64,000 bases of DNA, taken from NCBI GenBank assembly GCA_026702615.1, contig JAPPBY010000002.1:1-64000 (forward strand), written 5' to 3'. This DNA is from Chloroflexota bacterium. GTDB lineage: Bacteria; Chloroflexota; Dehalococcoidia; Tepidiformales; Tepidiformaceae. Made by a program: the position numbers and the translations under genes. Position 1 is the first letter of the stretch. Every line of letters starts with the position of its first letter. The notes under the pieces are model-generated. The model ran no database searches and was not told the DNA's origin. It saw only the letters and a list, made by a program, of their open reading frames with translations. Below, in pieces: positions 20,016 through 28,363 of the stretch.

Positions 20016-21352
20016 TGGCGAACCAACCGCTTGAAGGCGTGCGCATCCTCGACCTGGGCGGTGTGTGGGCGGGTACGTTCTCGACCGTGCTGCTGGCCGA
20101 CCTTGGGGCGGAGGTGCTGAAACAGGAGAACCAGTTCGTGTGGCAGCCGAACACGCGAGCGGTGCCGGGGCCACGCATCCCGGAGGCGATGACGCAGGCG
20201 GGGGCAGGCTGGATCACGGGGCTACCGAACAGCGATCCGGGCGAGAGTCCCTGGAACTACCACCCGATGTTCGTGAGCCTCTACCGAAACAAGCGCAGCT
20301 TCACGCTGGATATCCGGCAACCCGAGGGCAGGGAGATCCTGGGGCGTCTGGCGGCGATGTCGGACGCGGTGCTGGAGAACAGCGCCGTGGGCACGATGGA
20401 GAAGCTGGGCATCTCGTACGAGTGGCTGCGGGAGCAGCGCGACGACATCATCTTCCTGCGGGCGCCGGGCTACGGCGTCACGGGCGAGTACGCAAGCGCG
20501 CGCACGATGGGCGCCCACCTGGAAGGGACGATGGGCCACCAGATCCTGCGCGGCTACGAAGGGCTCGACCCGAACTCGAACAGCGGCATCTTCGCGGCGG
20601 ACTACATCGCGGCGACGCAGATCGCGCTCGCGATCATGATGGCGATCTGGCACCGGAATAACGCCGGCAAGGGTCAGTTCATCGAGATGGCGCAGGCGGA
20701 GAACGCGGCGGCGATGTTCGCGCAGGCGTACATGAACTACAGCCTGACGGGCGAGGTCGAGAACGCAATCGGGAACCGCTCGATCTACGCGTCGGACGGG
20801 CAGGCGCCGTCGGGCGTCTACCCGTGCCTCTCGCCGGGAGGGGCGGACACGGGTGACGACCGCTGGATCGCGATCACGGTGACGAGCAACCCCACCTGGG
20901 AGGCGCTGCGGACGGTGATGGGCGATCCCGAGTGGGCGCAGGCGCCCGATCTGGCGACAGCGGCAGGCCGGGCGGCAGCGCAGGACCTGCTCGACGAGAA
21001 GCTGGCGGAATGGACGGCGGGCTTCGAGGACGAAGACCTGTTCGCGCGGCTTCAGGCCGCGGGCGTGGCAGCGGCGCCGGTGCTCGAGGCCTCGCGCGTG
21101 CTCGACGACCCGCACGTGCAAGCGCGGAACCTCTACATCCCTCAGGAGCTGCAGGACGACATCGGCGTCTACAGCTACCCGCGCCCCGTCTACGACTTCC
21201 CCGAGTCGGAGGGCGGCATCCGACGTCCGCCGGTCGCCTTCGGACAGGACAACGACTACGTGTACCGAGAGCTGCTAGGCATGAGCGACGAGGAGTGCGC
21301 GCGGTTGGAGGCTGAGGGGCACATCGCCACGGCGTTCAGCGAGACGCTGTGA
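20015..21352 (+). CDS. CaiB/BaiF-family (family III) CoA transferase, copy 4
   Basis: Protein of 445 residues. The start LEGVRILDLGGVWAGTF and ADLGAEVLKQE are family III signatures, as are LYRNKRSFTLDIRQ and the C-terminal VAFGQDNDYVYRELLG. An extra stretch near residues 40-85 is absent from typical short members. The ATG overlaps the preceding stop (TGATG at 20013-20017). Its stop lies inside the GTG of the next gene (GTGA), so 18801-22527 is probably one transcript. Family members in such pairs often form one enzyme; that is inferred, not shown. Confidence 0.91.
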   Translation: MANQPLEGVRILDLGGVWAGTFSTVLLADLGAEVLKQENQFVWQPNTRAVPGPRIPEAMTQAGAGWITGLPNSDPGESPWNYHPMFVSLYRNKRSFTLDIRQPEGREILGRLAAMSDAVLENSAVGTMEKLGISYEWLREQRDDIIFLRAPGYGVTGEYASARTMGAHLEGTMGHQILRGYEGLDPNSNSGIFAADYIAATQIALAIMMAIWHRNNAGKGQFIEMAQAENAAAMFAQAYMNYSLTGEVENAIGNRSIYASDGQAPSGVYPCLSPGGADTGDDRWIAITVTSNPTWEALRTVMGDPEWAQAPDLATAAGRAAAQDLLDEKLAEWTAGFEDEDLFARLQAAGVAAAPVLEASRVLDDPHVQARNLYIPQELQDDIGVYSYPRPVYDFPESEGGIRRPPVAFGQDNDYVYRELLGMSDEECARLEAEGHIATAFSETL

Positions 21353-22527
21353 GCGACGCACCGGTCCCGGCCATCGAGGGCGTGTGCGACCCGCGCTTCG
21401 AGGGCGTGCGCGAGGCGTTCGCTCGAAACTTCACGGAGTCGGGCGAGATGGGCGCTTCGGTAGCGGTAGCGCTGCACGGGGAGATCGTGGTCGACCTGTG
21501 GGCCGGCCATGTGGACCGGGAGCGCACGCAGCCGTGGGAGCACGATACGGTCGTGCTCATCTACTCCTCGACGAAGGGAGTTGTCGCGCTGGCGGCGCAC
21601 ATGCTGGCGGACCGCGGCCTGATCGACTTCGAAGCGCCGGTGGCGGACGTCTGGCCGGAGTTCGCGCAGGCGGGCAAGGAAACACTGCCGCTGCGCTACC
21701 TCCTGACGCACCAGGCAGGGCTCCCAGCGATCGACGAGGAGCTGCCGATGGGAGCGGAGCTTAAGTGGGACACCATGGCCCGGGCGCTGTCGCGACAGGC
21801 GCCAATCTGGGAGCCGGGCGAGAAGCAGGGCTACCACGCAGCGACCTTCGGCTGGCTCGTGGGGGAGGTGGTCCGGCGGGTGGATGGGCGGTCCGTGGGG
21901 ACGTTCATCCGGGAAGAGATTGCAGGGCCGCTGGGGGTGGACTTCCTGCTCGGGTTCGGCCCGGAGGAAGACCACCGCGTCTCGGACCTGCATCTGGCGC
22001 AGGTTCCCGCGGAGGAGCTGCCAAGCCTGGCAGCGGCGGCGCTGCTCGACCCGAAGTCACTGGCGGCGCGCTCGTTCAACATCGCGCCACGGGGGCCGAA
22101 CAAGGGCCGGAACAGCCGCGCCTACCGGGGCTCCGAGCAGCCCGGGTCGAACGGGCATTCGAACGCCCGCGCACTGGCGACGATCTACGGGGCACTGGGG
22201 AACGGGGGCGAGTGGCAGGGCCACCGCCTGCTAAGCGAAGCAGGCATCCGGCTAGCGGGGACGGAACAGACGCAGGGCCGGGACATCATCCTGCAGACGC
22301 CAGTGCGGCGGACGCTCGGCTACATGATGCCGGTGCCTGCCGTACCCGACCCGCGGGGCGACAACGCCTTCGGGCACGCCGGGATGGGCGGGTCGCTCGG
22401 ATTCTGCGACCCGGACGCGGGTCTCGGGTTCGGCTACGCGATGAACCAGATGTGGACGAACACGCTGGACCAGGACGATCCCCGGGCAGCCCGGCTGATG
22501 CGGGCTGTCTACGACTCGCTGGGCTGA
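21349..22527 (+). CDS. Serine hydrolase of the class C beta-lactamase / EstB esterase family
   Basis: Protein of 392 residues. The catalytic SxxK motif is in YSSTKGVV near residue 69, and the conserved GLPAIDEELP and GEKQGYHAATFGWLVGEVV regions follow. The YxN position reads Tyr-His-Ala, which fits esterase-type members more than true beta-lactamases. The HAGMGGSLGFCDPD segment near the end replaces the KTG box. No signal peptide is visible, so it is probably cytoplasmic and acts on small esters. It is translationally coupled to the CoA transferase upstream. Its 3' end overlaps bioD by 19 bp. Confidence 0.9.
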   Translation: MSDAPVPAIEGVCDPRFEGVREAFARNFTESGEMGASVAVALHGEIVVDLWAGHVDRERTQPWEHDTVVLIYSSTKGVVALAAHMLADRGLIDFEAPVADVWPEFAQAGKETLPLRYLLTHQAGLPAIDEELPMGAELKWDTMARALSRQAPIWEPGEKQGYHAATFGWLVGEVVRRVDGRSVGTFIREEIAGPLGVDFLLGFGPEEDHRVSDLHLAQVPAEELPSLAAAALLDPKSLAARSFNIAPRGPNKGRNSRAYRGSEQPGSNGHSNARALATIYGALGNGGEWQGHRLLSEAGIRLAGTEQTQGRDIILQTPVRRTLGYMMPVPAVPDPRGDNAFGHAGMGGSLGFCDPDAGLGFGYAMNQMWTNTLDQDDPRAARLMRAVYDSLG

Positions 22528-23243
22528 CCGGCGAGGTCGAGGGCGGGGATGTCCTGCCCTCCGAGGAGCGGGGGCAGGGGACCGAGGATGTGGGGATCGA
22601 GGCCGGCGAGGGGGTCGGAGGGGGCGAGGGGCGCCTCGGCGAGGACGAGGAGGGGCAGGGCGGGGTAGCGGTCGCGCAGCCAGCGCAGGTTCTCCCACTC
22701 GGTGACGCCGGCGTCCCTCGGGAAGCCGCTAATGACGATCACCTCGACCGGCAAGCCACGGCGTTCGGCGGCCTCGAGGGTGAGGGTGGTGTGGTTAAGC
22801 GTGCCGAGCGAGGGCCGGGCGACGATGACGAGGGAGGCATCGAGGGCGGCGGCGAAGCCGGCCATGTCGTGCTCGGCGGTGATGGAGACGAGAAGGCCGC
22901 CAGCACCTTCGACCAGCGTTATGTCGCTTTGCTTGGCGATGGCGCGGCACTCGACGAGGGCAGCGGCGACATCGATACGCGCGTTCGCACGCTCGGCGGC
23001 GATCGAGGGCGCGAGCGGTTCGGGGAGGGAAACGAGCGTGCGGATCTCGACGGTTCCTTCGCCGAGCGCGGCCCGGTAGAAGGCCTCGTCGCCATCGCTG
23101 GAGGGATCGACGGCGCCCGTCTGGAAGGGCTTGACGAGGGTGACCCGCTGGTGGGGAGAGAGGGTGGCGGCGAGCCAGGCTGCGACAACGGTCTTGCCGA
23201 CGTCCGTATCGGTGCCCGTTACGAAGATGGTGCGATTGGTCAC
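22509..23243 (-). CDS. bioD: Dethiobiotin synthetase
   Basis: Protein of 244 residues. The P-loop reads TGTDTDVGKT near residue 9, followed by VKPFQTGAVD with the conserved Lys, and VEGAGGLLVSIT. It forms dethiobiotin from 7,8-diaminopelargonate, CO2 and ATP, the step before BioB. It is the last gene of bioA-bioF-bioD. Its GTG overlaps the bioF stop by four bases (GTGA), so the genes are translationally coupled. Confidence 0.95.
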   Translation of the reverse strand: MTNRTIFVTGTDTDVGKTVVAAWLAATLSPHQRVTLVKPFQTGAVDPSSDGDEAFYRAALGEGTVEIRTLVSLPEPLAPSIAAERANARIDVAAALVECRAIAKQSDITLVEGAGGLLVSITAEHDMAGFAAALDASLVIVARPSLGTLNHTTLTLEAAERRGLPVEVIVISGFPRDAGVTEWENLRWLRDRYPALPLLVLAEAPLAPSDPLAGLDPHILGPLPPLLGGQDIPALDLAGQPSES

Positions 23244-24421
23244 GCGGGCGGGGGGACGGCGGCGAGGACGCGATCGACGTCGTCGGTCGTGTGGGTAGCG
23301 ATGAGGTTGAAACGGATGCGGGCCGTGCCTTCGGGGACGGTGGGAGGACGGATCGCGCGGGAGAGGATTCCGGCGTCCCGCAGGCGCTGCTCGAGGGCGA
23401 GGGCGGCGTCGGCAGAGCCGAGGAGGAGGGGAACGATGGCGGTCTCGGAGCCGGAGGGTGGATAGCCGGCCGCAAGCAGGCCGTCCCGGAGGCGGGTGGC
23501 GAGGGCGTCGAGGTGGGCGCGGCGTTCTGGCTCGGCGGCGACGATGTCGAGGGCGGCGAGGGCAGCGCCTACGCTGGCGGGAGGGAGGGCGGTGTTGAAG
23601 ATGAAGGGGCGGGAGCGGTTCACGAGGTAGTCGATGACGGTGGCGTCCGCGGCGACGAAGCCACCAGCCGAGGCGAGCGCCTTGGAGAGCGTCCCGACGA
23701 TGACGATGCCCTCGGGGTCGAGCCCGAGGCGGGCGAGGGCGCCCTCGCCGTTGGGACCGAGCACGCCGGTGGCGTGGGCCTCGTCGAGGACGAGGACGGC
23801 ATCGTGGGCGCGGGCGAGCTCGACGAGGGAGGGGAGGGGCGCGACATCGCCGTCCATGCTGAAGACGGTCTCGCTGACGATGAGGCGGCGGCGGGCAGGG
23901 GTGGCGGCGAGGAGCTCGGCGAGGTGGCCGGCGTCGCAGTGGCGGTAGACCTGCGTCCCGGCGCCGGAGAGGCGGCAGCCGTCGATGATGGAGGCGTGGT
24001 TGAGGGCGTCGCTGAAGATGACGTCGCCGGGGCGGGCGAGGGCGGTGAGGACGCCGAGGTTGGCAAGGTAGCCGGAGGAGTAGAGGAGGGCGGCCTCCTG
24101 GCCCTTGAGGGCGGCCAAGCGCCCCTCAAGCTCCTCGTGGAGGGGGGTGGAGCCGCAAAGGAGGCGGGAGGCGCTGACGCTTGCGCCGTAGGCGCGGGCC
24201 GCTTCGGCGGCGGCCTCGACGACCCGGGAGTCGGCGGCGAGGCCGAGGTAGTTGTTGGAGGTGAGGTTGAGCAGCTCGCGCCCGTCAATGCTGAGCGTCT
24301 CGCCCTGGCCATCGCGGGGGGTGAGGACGGTGCGCCGGAGGGACTGGCGATCGAGGTCGTCGAGCTCGTCGCGGAGCTCGCCGAGCCAGCCGCTAGCCGC
24401 GGGGGACTCGGTCGAGGCCAT
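23240..24421 (-). CDS. bioF: 8-amino-7-oxononanoate synthase
   Basis: PLP enzyme of 393 residues of the alpha-oxoamine synthase family. Motifs: NYLGLAADSRV, HASIIDGCRLS (ring-stacking His), DEAHATGVLGPNGEG and the PLP Lys in GTLSKALASAGG. It condenses pimeloyl-ACP or pimeloyl-CoA with L-alanine. No glycine C-acetyltransferase partner (tdh) is near and bioA/bioD flank it, which supports BioF over related KBL. The ATG 24421 lies 29 bp inside the end of bioA. Confidence 0.95.
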   Translation of the reverse strand: MASTESPAASGWLGELRDELDDLDRQSLRRTVLTPRDGQGETLSIDGRELLNLTSNNYLGLAADSRVVEAAAEAARAYGASVSASRLLCGSTPLHEELEGRLAALKGQEAALLYSSGYLANLGVLTALARPGDVIFSDALNHASIIDGCRLSGAGTQVYRHCDAGHLAELLAATPARRRLIVSETVFSMDGDVAPLPSLVELARAHDAVLVLDEAHATGVLGPNGEGALARLGLDPEGIVIVGTLSKALASAGGFVAADATVIDYLVNRSRPFIFNTALPPASVGAALAALDIVAAEPERRAHLDALATRLRDGLLAAGYPPSGSETAIVPLLLGSADAALALEQRLRDAGILSRAIRPPTVPEGTARIRFNLIATHTTDDVDRVLAAVPPPA

Positions 24422-25679
24422 AGGCGACCGCCTCACAGATCTGTGCGAGCTCGTCCTCCTCGATGGAGAGGGGAGGCATGAGGACGATAACGTCCCCCAG
24501 GGGACGGATGAAGACCCCGCGGTCGCGGGCGGCAAGGCAGACGCGCCAGCCGGCTTCGCGGTCGGGGGGGAGGGGTTCGCGGGTGTCGCGGTCGGCTACG
24601 AGCTCGATGCCCGTCATGAGGCCCTGCTGGCGCACGTCGCCCACGAGGGGGTGGTCGGCGATGCGCTCGGCGAGGAGCGTAGCGAGGAGGTCGGCGCGGT
24701 CGCGGGTTCGGGCGAGCAGGTCGTCGCGTTCGAACAGATCGAGGCTGGCGAGGGCGGCGGCGCAACAGATGGGGTTGCCGGCGTAGGTGTGGCCGTGGAA
24801 GAGCTTGCGGCCCTCCTCGCCGTGGAAGGCCTGGTAGACCTCCTCGGTAGTGACGGTGGCAGAGAGGGGCAGGTAGCCGCCCGTGATGCCCTTGCCGAGG
24901 ACGGTGATGTCGGGGGTTACGCCCTCAAGGTCGCAGGCGAACATCGCCCCCGTCTTGCCGAAGCCGGTGGCGACCTCATCAGCGATGAGGAGGGTGTCGA
25001 ACTCGTCGCAGAGGGCGCGCACCGCGGCGATGTGGCCCTCGGGGGCGACGATGATGCCACCGGCGCCCTGGACGCGCGGCTCGATGATGACGGCCGCCAC
25101 CTCTTCGCCGTGGCTCTCGAGGAGTTCGCGGAGGGAGTCGGGGGAGGCAGGCGAAAAGCGCAGCGGCTCGAAGAGGAGAGGCTCGTAGACGTCGCGGAAG
25201 GGGCCTTCCCCGCCGACGCTGACGGCGCCCAGGGTGTCGCCGTGGTAGGCCATGTCGAGGGCGGCGATGCGGTTCCGTTCGGGGCGGCCCTTGTTCGCCC
25301 AGTACTGGACGGCCATCTTGAGGGCGACCTCGACGGCGGAGGCGCCGTTCTCGCTGAAGAACACGCGCGAGCGGCCGGGGAGGTGGGGCAGGAGGCGGCG
25401 GCCGAGCTCGACGGCGGGCTCGTGGGTGATACCAAGCAAGGTGCTGTGCTGGAGCTTCGCCGCCTGCTCCTGGATGGCCCCGACGATGTGGGGGTGGCTG
25501 TGGCCGTGGACGTTCGCCCAGAGGGAAGCGACGCCGTCGACGTACTCGTTGCCGGCGGTGTCGATAAGGCGGTTGCCCTCGGCGCGGGCGACGACGAGCT
25601 GGGGCTCGCGCTCGAAGCGCGCCATCTGGGTGAAGGGGTGCCAGAGGGGGTAGTCCGCGGGGGCGGAGTCGGCGGGCAT
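24393..25679 (-). CDS. bioA: Adenosylmethionine-8-amino-7-oxononanoate aminotransferase
   Basis: Class III aminotransferase of 428 residues. The N-terminus LWHPFTQM is the BioA hallmark. Next come [40 protein letters not shown], and the PLP Lys in [16 protein letters not shown]. It converts KAPA to DAPA with SAM as amino donor. First gene of bioADF, divergent from bioB; the ATG follows a TACGAT box by only 6 bases, so the mRNA may be leaderless. Confidence 0.96.
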   Translation of the reverse strand: MPADSAPADYPLWHPFTQMARFEREPQLVVARAEGNRLIDTAGNEYVDGVASLWANVHGHSHPHIVGAIQEQAAKLQHSTLLGITHEPAVELGRRLLPHLPGRSRVFFSENGASAVEVALKMAVQYWANKGRPERNRIAALDMAYHGDTLGAVSVGGEGPFRDVYEPLLFEPLRFSPASPDSLRELLESHGEEVAAVIIEPRVQGAGGIIVAPEGHIAAVRALCDEFDTLLIADEVATGFGKTGAMFACDLEGVTPDITVLGKGITGGYLPLSATVTTEEVYQAFHGEEGRKLFHGHTYAGNPICCAAALASLDLFERDDLLARTRDRADLLATLLAERIADHPLVGDVRQQGLMTGIELVADRDTREPLPPDREAGWRVCLAARDRGVFIRPLGDVIVLMPPLSIEEDELAQICEAVAYGLDRVPRG

Positions 25680-25685
25680 CCGCGG

Positions 25686-25691
25686 ATCGTA
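25686..25691 (-). promoter_or_regulatory. Putative leaderless -10 box of bioA
   Basis: TACGAT on the minus strand ends 6 bases before the bioA ATG, leaving no room for a ribosome binding site. It sits in the centre of the palindrome CGCGGATCGTACCGCG (25681-25696), which could also be an operator. That second role is a guess from symmetry and the shared bioA/bioB spacer. Confidence 0.55.
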
Positions 25692-25721
25692 CCGCGACTG
25701 CCGTGTGGCGCGAGGGCGGGG

Positions 25722-25727
25722 TATGCT
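25722..25727 (+). promoter_or_regulatory. Putative leaderless -10 box of bioB
   Basis: TATGCT lies 8 bases before the ATG of bioB in the 56 bp divergent spacer shared with bioA. No good Shine-Dalgarno sequence fits between them. Confidence 0.55.
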
Positions 25728-25735
25728 TCGAGGCC

Positions 25736-26785
25736 ATGGAAACGACCTTCGAGGCGCGGCTGGAGAGGCTGGTCGAGGCGAGCCTGGACGGGCGCGATCC
25801 CAGCCGCGACGAGCTGGCCTGGCTGCTGCAGGCGCCCGACGAACGGACGCTGGAGATCGTGTCGGCGGTGAGCCGCGTGCGCTTCGCGGCGTTCGGGCGG
25901 CGGGTGAAGCTGAATCTGCTGCTGAACATCAAGAGCGGGCTCTGCCCGGAGGACTGCCATTACTGCTCGCAGGCGCGGGACTCGACGGCGGCGATCCCGT
26001 CGTACGCGATGGTGGGCGAGGAAACGTTCTGCGCGGCGGCGGAGCGGGCGCGGGAACTGGGGGCCACGCGGCTCTGTCTGGTAGCGAGCGGGCGCGGTCC
26101 GACCGAACGGGAGGTGGACCACGTGGCTCGCGGGGTGGAGGCGGTGAAGGCGGCAGACGGCGCGATGGAGATCTGCGCGTGCCTGGGGCTGCTGAGCGAG
26201 GGGCAGGCGGAGCGGCTGGGCGAGGCGGGGGTCTACGCCTACAACCACAACCTGAACACGAGCGAGAGCTTCTACGAGGCGATCTGCGACACGCACACGT
26301 TCGCGGACCGGCAGGAGACCGTGGGGCGTGCGAAGGCGGGCGGTCTCTCGCCCTGCTCGGGCGCCCTTTTTGGGATGGGCGAGAGCGACGCGGACGTGCT
26401 CGACGCGGGCTACGCGCTGCGGGAGCTCGACCCGGACTCGGTACCCATCAACTTCCTCATTCCCATTGATGGCACGCCGCTGGCGGGGCTCAACGAGCTC
26501 ACGCCGCAGCGCTGCCTGCGCATCCTGGCGGTGTTCCGGCTGCTGTTCCCGCGGGCGGAGGTGCGGATCGCAGGCGGTCGCGAGGTGCATCTGCGGTCGC
26601 TGCAGCCGCTTGGGCTCTACCTGGCGAACTCCATCTTCATCGGGGACTACCTGACGACGAAGGGACAGGCGGCGGAGGCGGACCTCGCGATGATCGCGGA
26701 CGCCGGCTTCGAGGTCGAAGGCGGCGGTCCCGCCGGAGAGCGGGAGCTGGAGCCGATCGCGCTCAAGCAGGGCGTTCTGGACTAA
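25736..26785 (+). CDS. bioB: Biotin synthase
   Basis: Radical-SAM enzyme of 349 residues that inserts sulfur into dethiobiotin. The SAM cluster motif CPEDCHYC has its cysteines at 70, 74 and 77. [16 protein letters not shown] carries the second-cluster cysteine, and [12 protein letters not shown] and [15 protein letters not shown] are typical C-terminal blocks. The ATG 25736 is chosen over a longer frame since the family start follows. It is divergent from bioA. With bioF, bioA and bioD the pathway from pimeloyl-ACP to biotin is complete; the bioC/bioH pimelate genes are not here. Confidence 0.96.
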   Translation: METTFEARLERLVEASLDGRDPSRDELAWLLQAPDERTLEIVSAVSRVRFAAFGRRVKLNLLLNIKSGLCPEDCHYCSQARDSTAAIPSYAMVGEETFCAAAERARELGATRLCLVASGRGPTEREVDHVARGVEAVKAADGAMEICACLGLLSEGQAERLGEAGVYAYNHNLNTSESFYEAICDTHTFADRQETVGRAKAGGLSPCSGALFGMGESDADVLDAGYALRELDPDSVPINFLIPIDGTPLAGLNELTPQRCLRILAVFRLLFPRAEVRIAGGREVHLRSLQPLGLYLANSIFIGDYLTTKGQAAEADLAMIADAGFEVEGGGPAGERELEPIALKQGVLD

Positions 26786-26828
26786 GGCTGCTCGCCACCT
26801 CGATGCGGCGGGCCGAGAGGAGCACCAC

Positions 26829-27917
26829 ATGAAGGTCGCCGGGTTCGAGACGCAGGTGATCGAGCTGTCCAAGGAGCGGGTGACGCTGGGCGAGATTCCG
26901 GGGCAGGTGACGCCCTGGTACGTGACCCTGCGTCTGCGCACGGATGACGGGATCGAGGGGATCGCCTACGCGGCGTACGTCTCGCGGGCGGTGGCGCCGG
27001 CGCTGAAGGCAACGCTCGACGGCCTGTGTGAACAGGTCATTGGGCGCGACCCGTTCGAGACGGACGCGATCGGGCGGGACCTGCGGATGGGGAACGGAGG
27101 CACGGCGCCGGCGGGGCTGGTGACACGCGCGAGCTCGGCGATCGACGTGGCGCTATGGGACATCAAGGGGAAGGCGCTGGGAATGCCCTGCTGGAAGCTG
27201 CTCGGCGGCAGCGAGGGGCGGGCGAACGCCTACGGCAGCGGTCACCTGTGGCGGCACTACAACCTGGAAGAGCTGCAGCAGTGGGGTCCGACGCTGGTGG
27301 AGGCGGGCTTCAAGGCGATGAAGCTGCGCTGCGGGGCGGAGTCCTCGGCGGCGGACGAGGTGGAGCGCATGCGCGTGCTGCGGGAGGCGGTGGGGGAGGA
27401 CGTCGACATCATGATTGACATCAACCAGGGCTGGACCGTGCACCAGGCGACGACGATCGGGCGGCAGCTGAGCGAGCACCGGCTGTACTGGCTCGAGGAT
27501 CCGACGCAGCACCAGGACTACGCGGGGATGGCGCGCATCGCGGCGGCGCTGGACACGCCCGTCTGCTCGGGTGAGTACCACTACGGGCTGGTCCCGTTCC
27601 GACACATGGTGGAGGCGCAGTCGATCGACATCATGATGGTCGATCTGTTCCGGGTTGGCGGTTTCACCGAGTACGTGAAGGCGGCGCACCTGGCGGAGGC
27701 GTTCAACCTGCCGGTGGTGACGCACCTGGCGACGGAGCTGTTCGCGCACGCGGCGGCGGGCACAAACACGCTCCTGCTGGAGCACGTGCCCTGGGCGTTC
27801 CCTCTGTTCGAGGAAGTGCCGCAGGTGGAGGACGGGATGGTGGTGCTGGGTGACGAGCCCGGGCTGGGCCTGCGTTTCGACGAGGCGTACCTGCGAGCCA
27901 ACGCGGTCGACGCGTAG
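26829..27917 (+). CDS. Enolase-superfamily protein, mandelate racemase / muconate lactonizing group
   Basis: Protein of 362 residues with the two-domain enolase fold. Capping-domain residues come first. In the barrel, FKAMKLRCG supplies the second-strand Lys, MIDINQGW the first metal Asp, WLEDPTQ a metal Glu, and SGEYHYG the third metal ligand. VTHLATELF carries a His at the position of the catalytic His of the mandelate racemase subgroup. The fold abstracts a proton alpha to a carboxylate with Mg2+; the substrate (an acid sugar or hydroxy acid is likely) cannot be told. The ATG has GAGAGGAG upstream. It is 6 bases before the DCC protein gene and may be co-transcribed with it. Confidence 0.9.
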   Translation: MKVAGFETQVIELSKERVTLGEIPGQVTPWYVTLRLRTDDGIEGIAYAAYVSRAVAPALKATLDGLCEQVIGRDPFETDAIGRDLRMGNGGTAPAGLVTRASSAIDVALWDIKGKALGMPCWKLLGGSEGRANAYGSGHLWRHYNLEELQQWGPTLVEAGFKAMKLRCGAESSAADEVERMRVLREAVGEDVDIMIDINQGWTVHQATTIGRQLSEHRLYWLEDPTQHQDYAGMARIAAALDTPVCSGEYHYGLVPFRHMVEAQSIDIMMVDLFRVGGFTEYVKAAHLAEAFNLPVVTHLATELFAHAAAGTNTLLLEHVPWAFPLFEEVPQVEDGMVVLGDEPGLGLRFDEAYLRANAVDA

Positions 27918-27923
27918 GGAACG

Positions 27924-28280
27924 ATGAGCGGGGAGGGGAGCAGCGGGGAGCGCGCCTGGCTGCTCTTCGATGGCGACTGCGGGTTCTGCACCAGGCTGGC
28001 GGCGCGGGTCGAGGAACGTGACCGCTGGCGGAAACTGCGAGTGGTCCCTTACCAGGAGGCGCCAAGCCCGCCGATGACGCCGGAGCTGCGGGAGGCGTGC
28101 GCGGAGGCGCTGCACGCCGTCACGCCCCGGGGACGGGTGCTGCGCGGCGGGGACGCGACGATCTTCACGCTGCACACACTGGGGTGGAGGAGTCTGGCGC
28201 GGCTGCTCTGGCTGCGGCCGCTGCGAGACCTGGTGGGGTTCGGATACGGGATCGTGGCGAGGAACCGGGCGCGGTTGTGA
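27924..28280 (+). CDS. DCC-family thiol-disulfide-like protein (DUF393)
   Basis: Protein of 118 residues. The name-giving motif FDGDCGFC begins near residue 15 and gives a CxxC-like pair close to the N-terminus. The C-terminal part WLRPLRDLVGFGYGIVARNR is also typical. Members are predicted thioredoxin-fold proteins with unproven redox roles. It follows the enolase-superfamily gene by 6 bases. Confidence 0.9.
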   Translation: MSGEGSSGERAWLLFDGDCGFCTRLAARVEERDRWRKLRVVPYQEAPSPPMTPELREACAEALHAVTPRGRVLRGGDATIFTLHTLGWRSLARLLWLRPLRDLVGFGYGIVARNRARL

Positions 28281-28308
28281 AGGTTAGGACCGCAAGGGGA
28301 TACGTACC

Positions 28309-28328
28309 CGAACACATGTCCGTAGAAT
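28309..28328 (+). promoter_or_regulatory. LexA-like (Cheo-type) box and -10 element of mutS
   Basis: CGAACACATGTCCG (28309-28322) matches the gram-positive SOS box CGAACRNRYGTTYG at all positions but one. TAGAAT, a good -10, begins at the next base (28323-28328). A repressor bound here would cover the promoter. The mutS GTG starts 35 bases later. The match is seen directly; control by LexA is inference. Confidence 0.5.
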
Positions 28329-28363
28329 AGGCAGGGCCGCGCAGGCCAAGGGGTGTTGGGGGC

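Noticed and set aside
21349-22527. True class C beta-lactamase (resistance gene)
   Set aside because: No signal peptide, Tyr-His-Ala in place of YxN and no KTG box; esterase-type family member is more likely.
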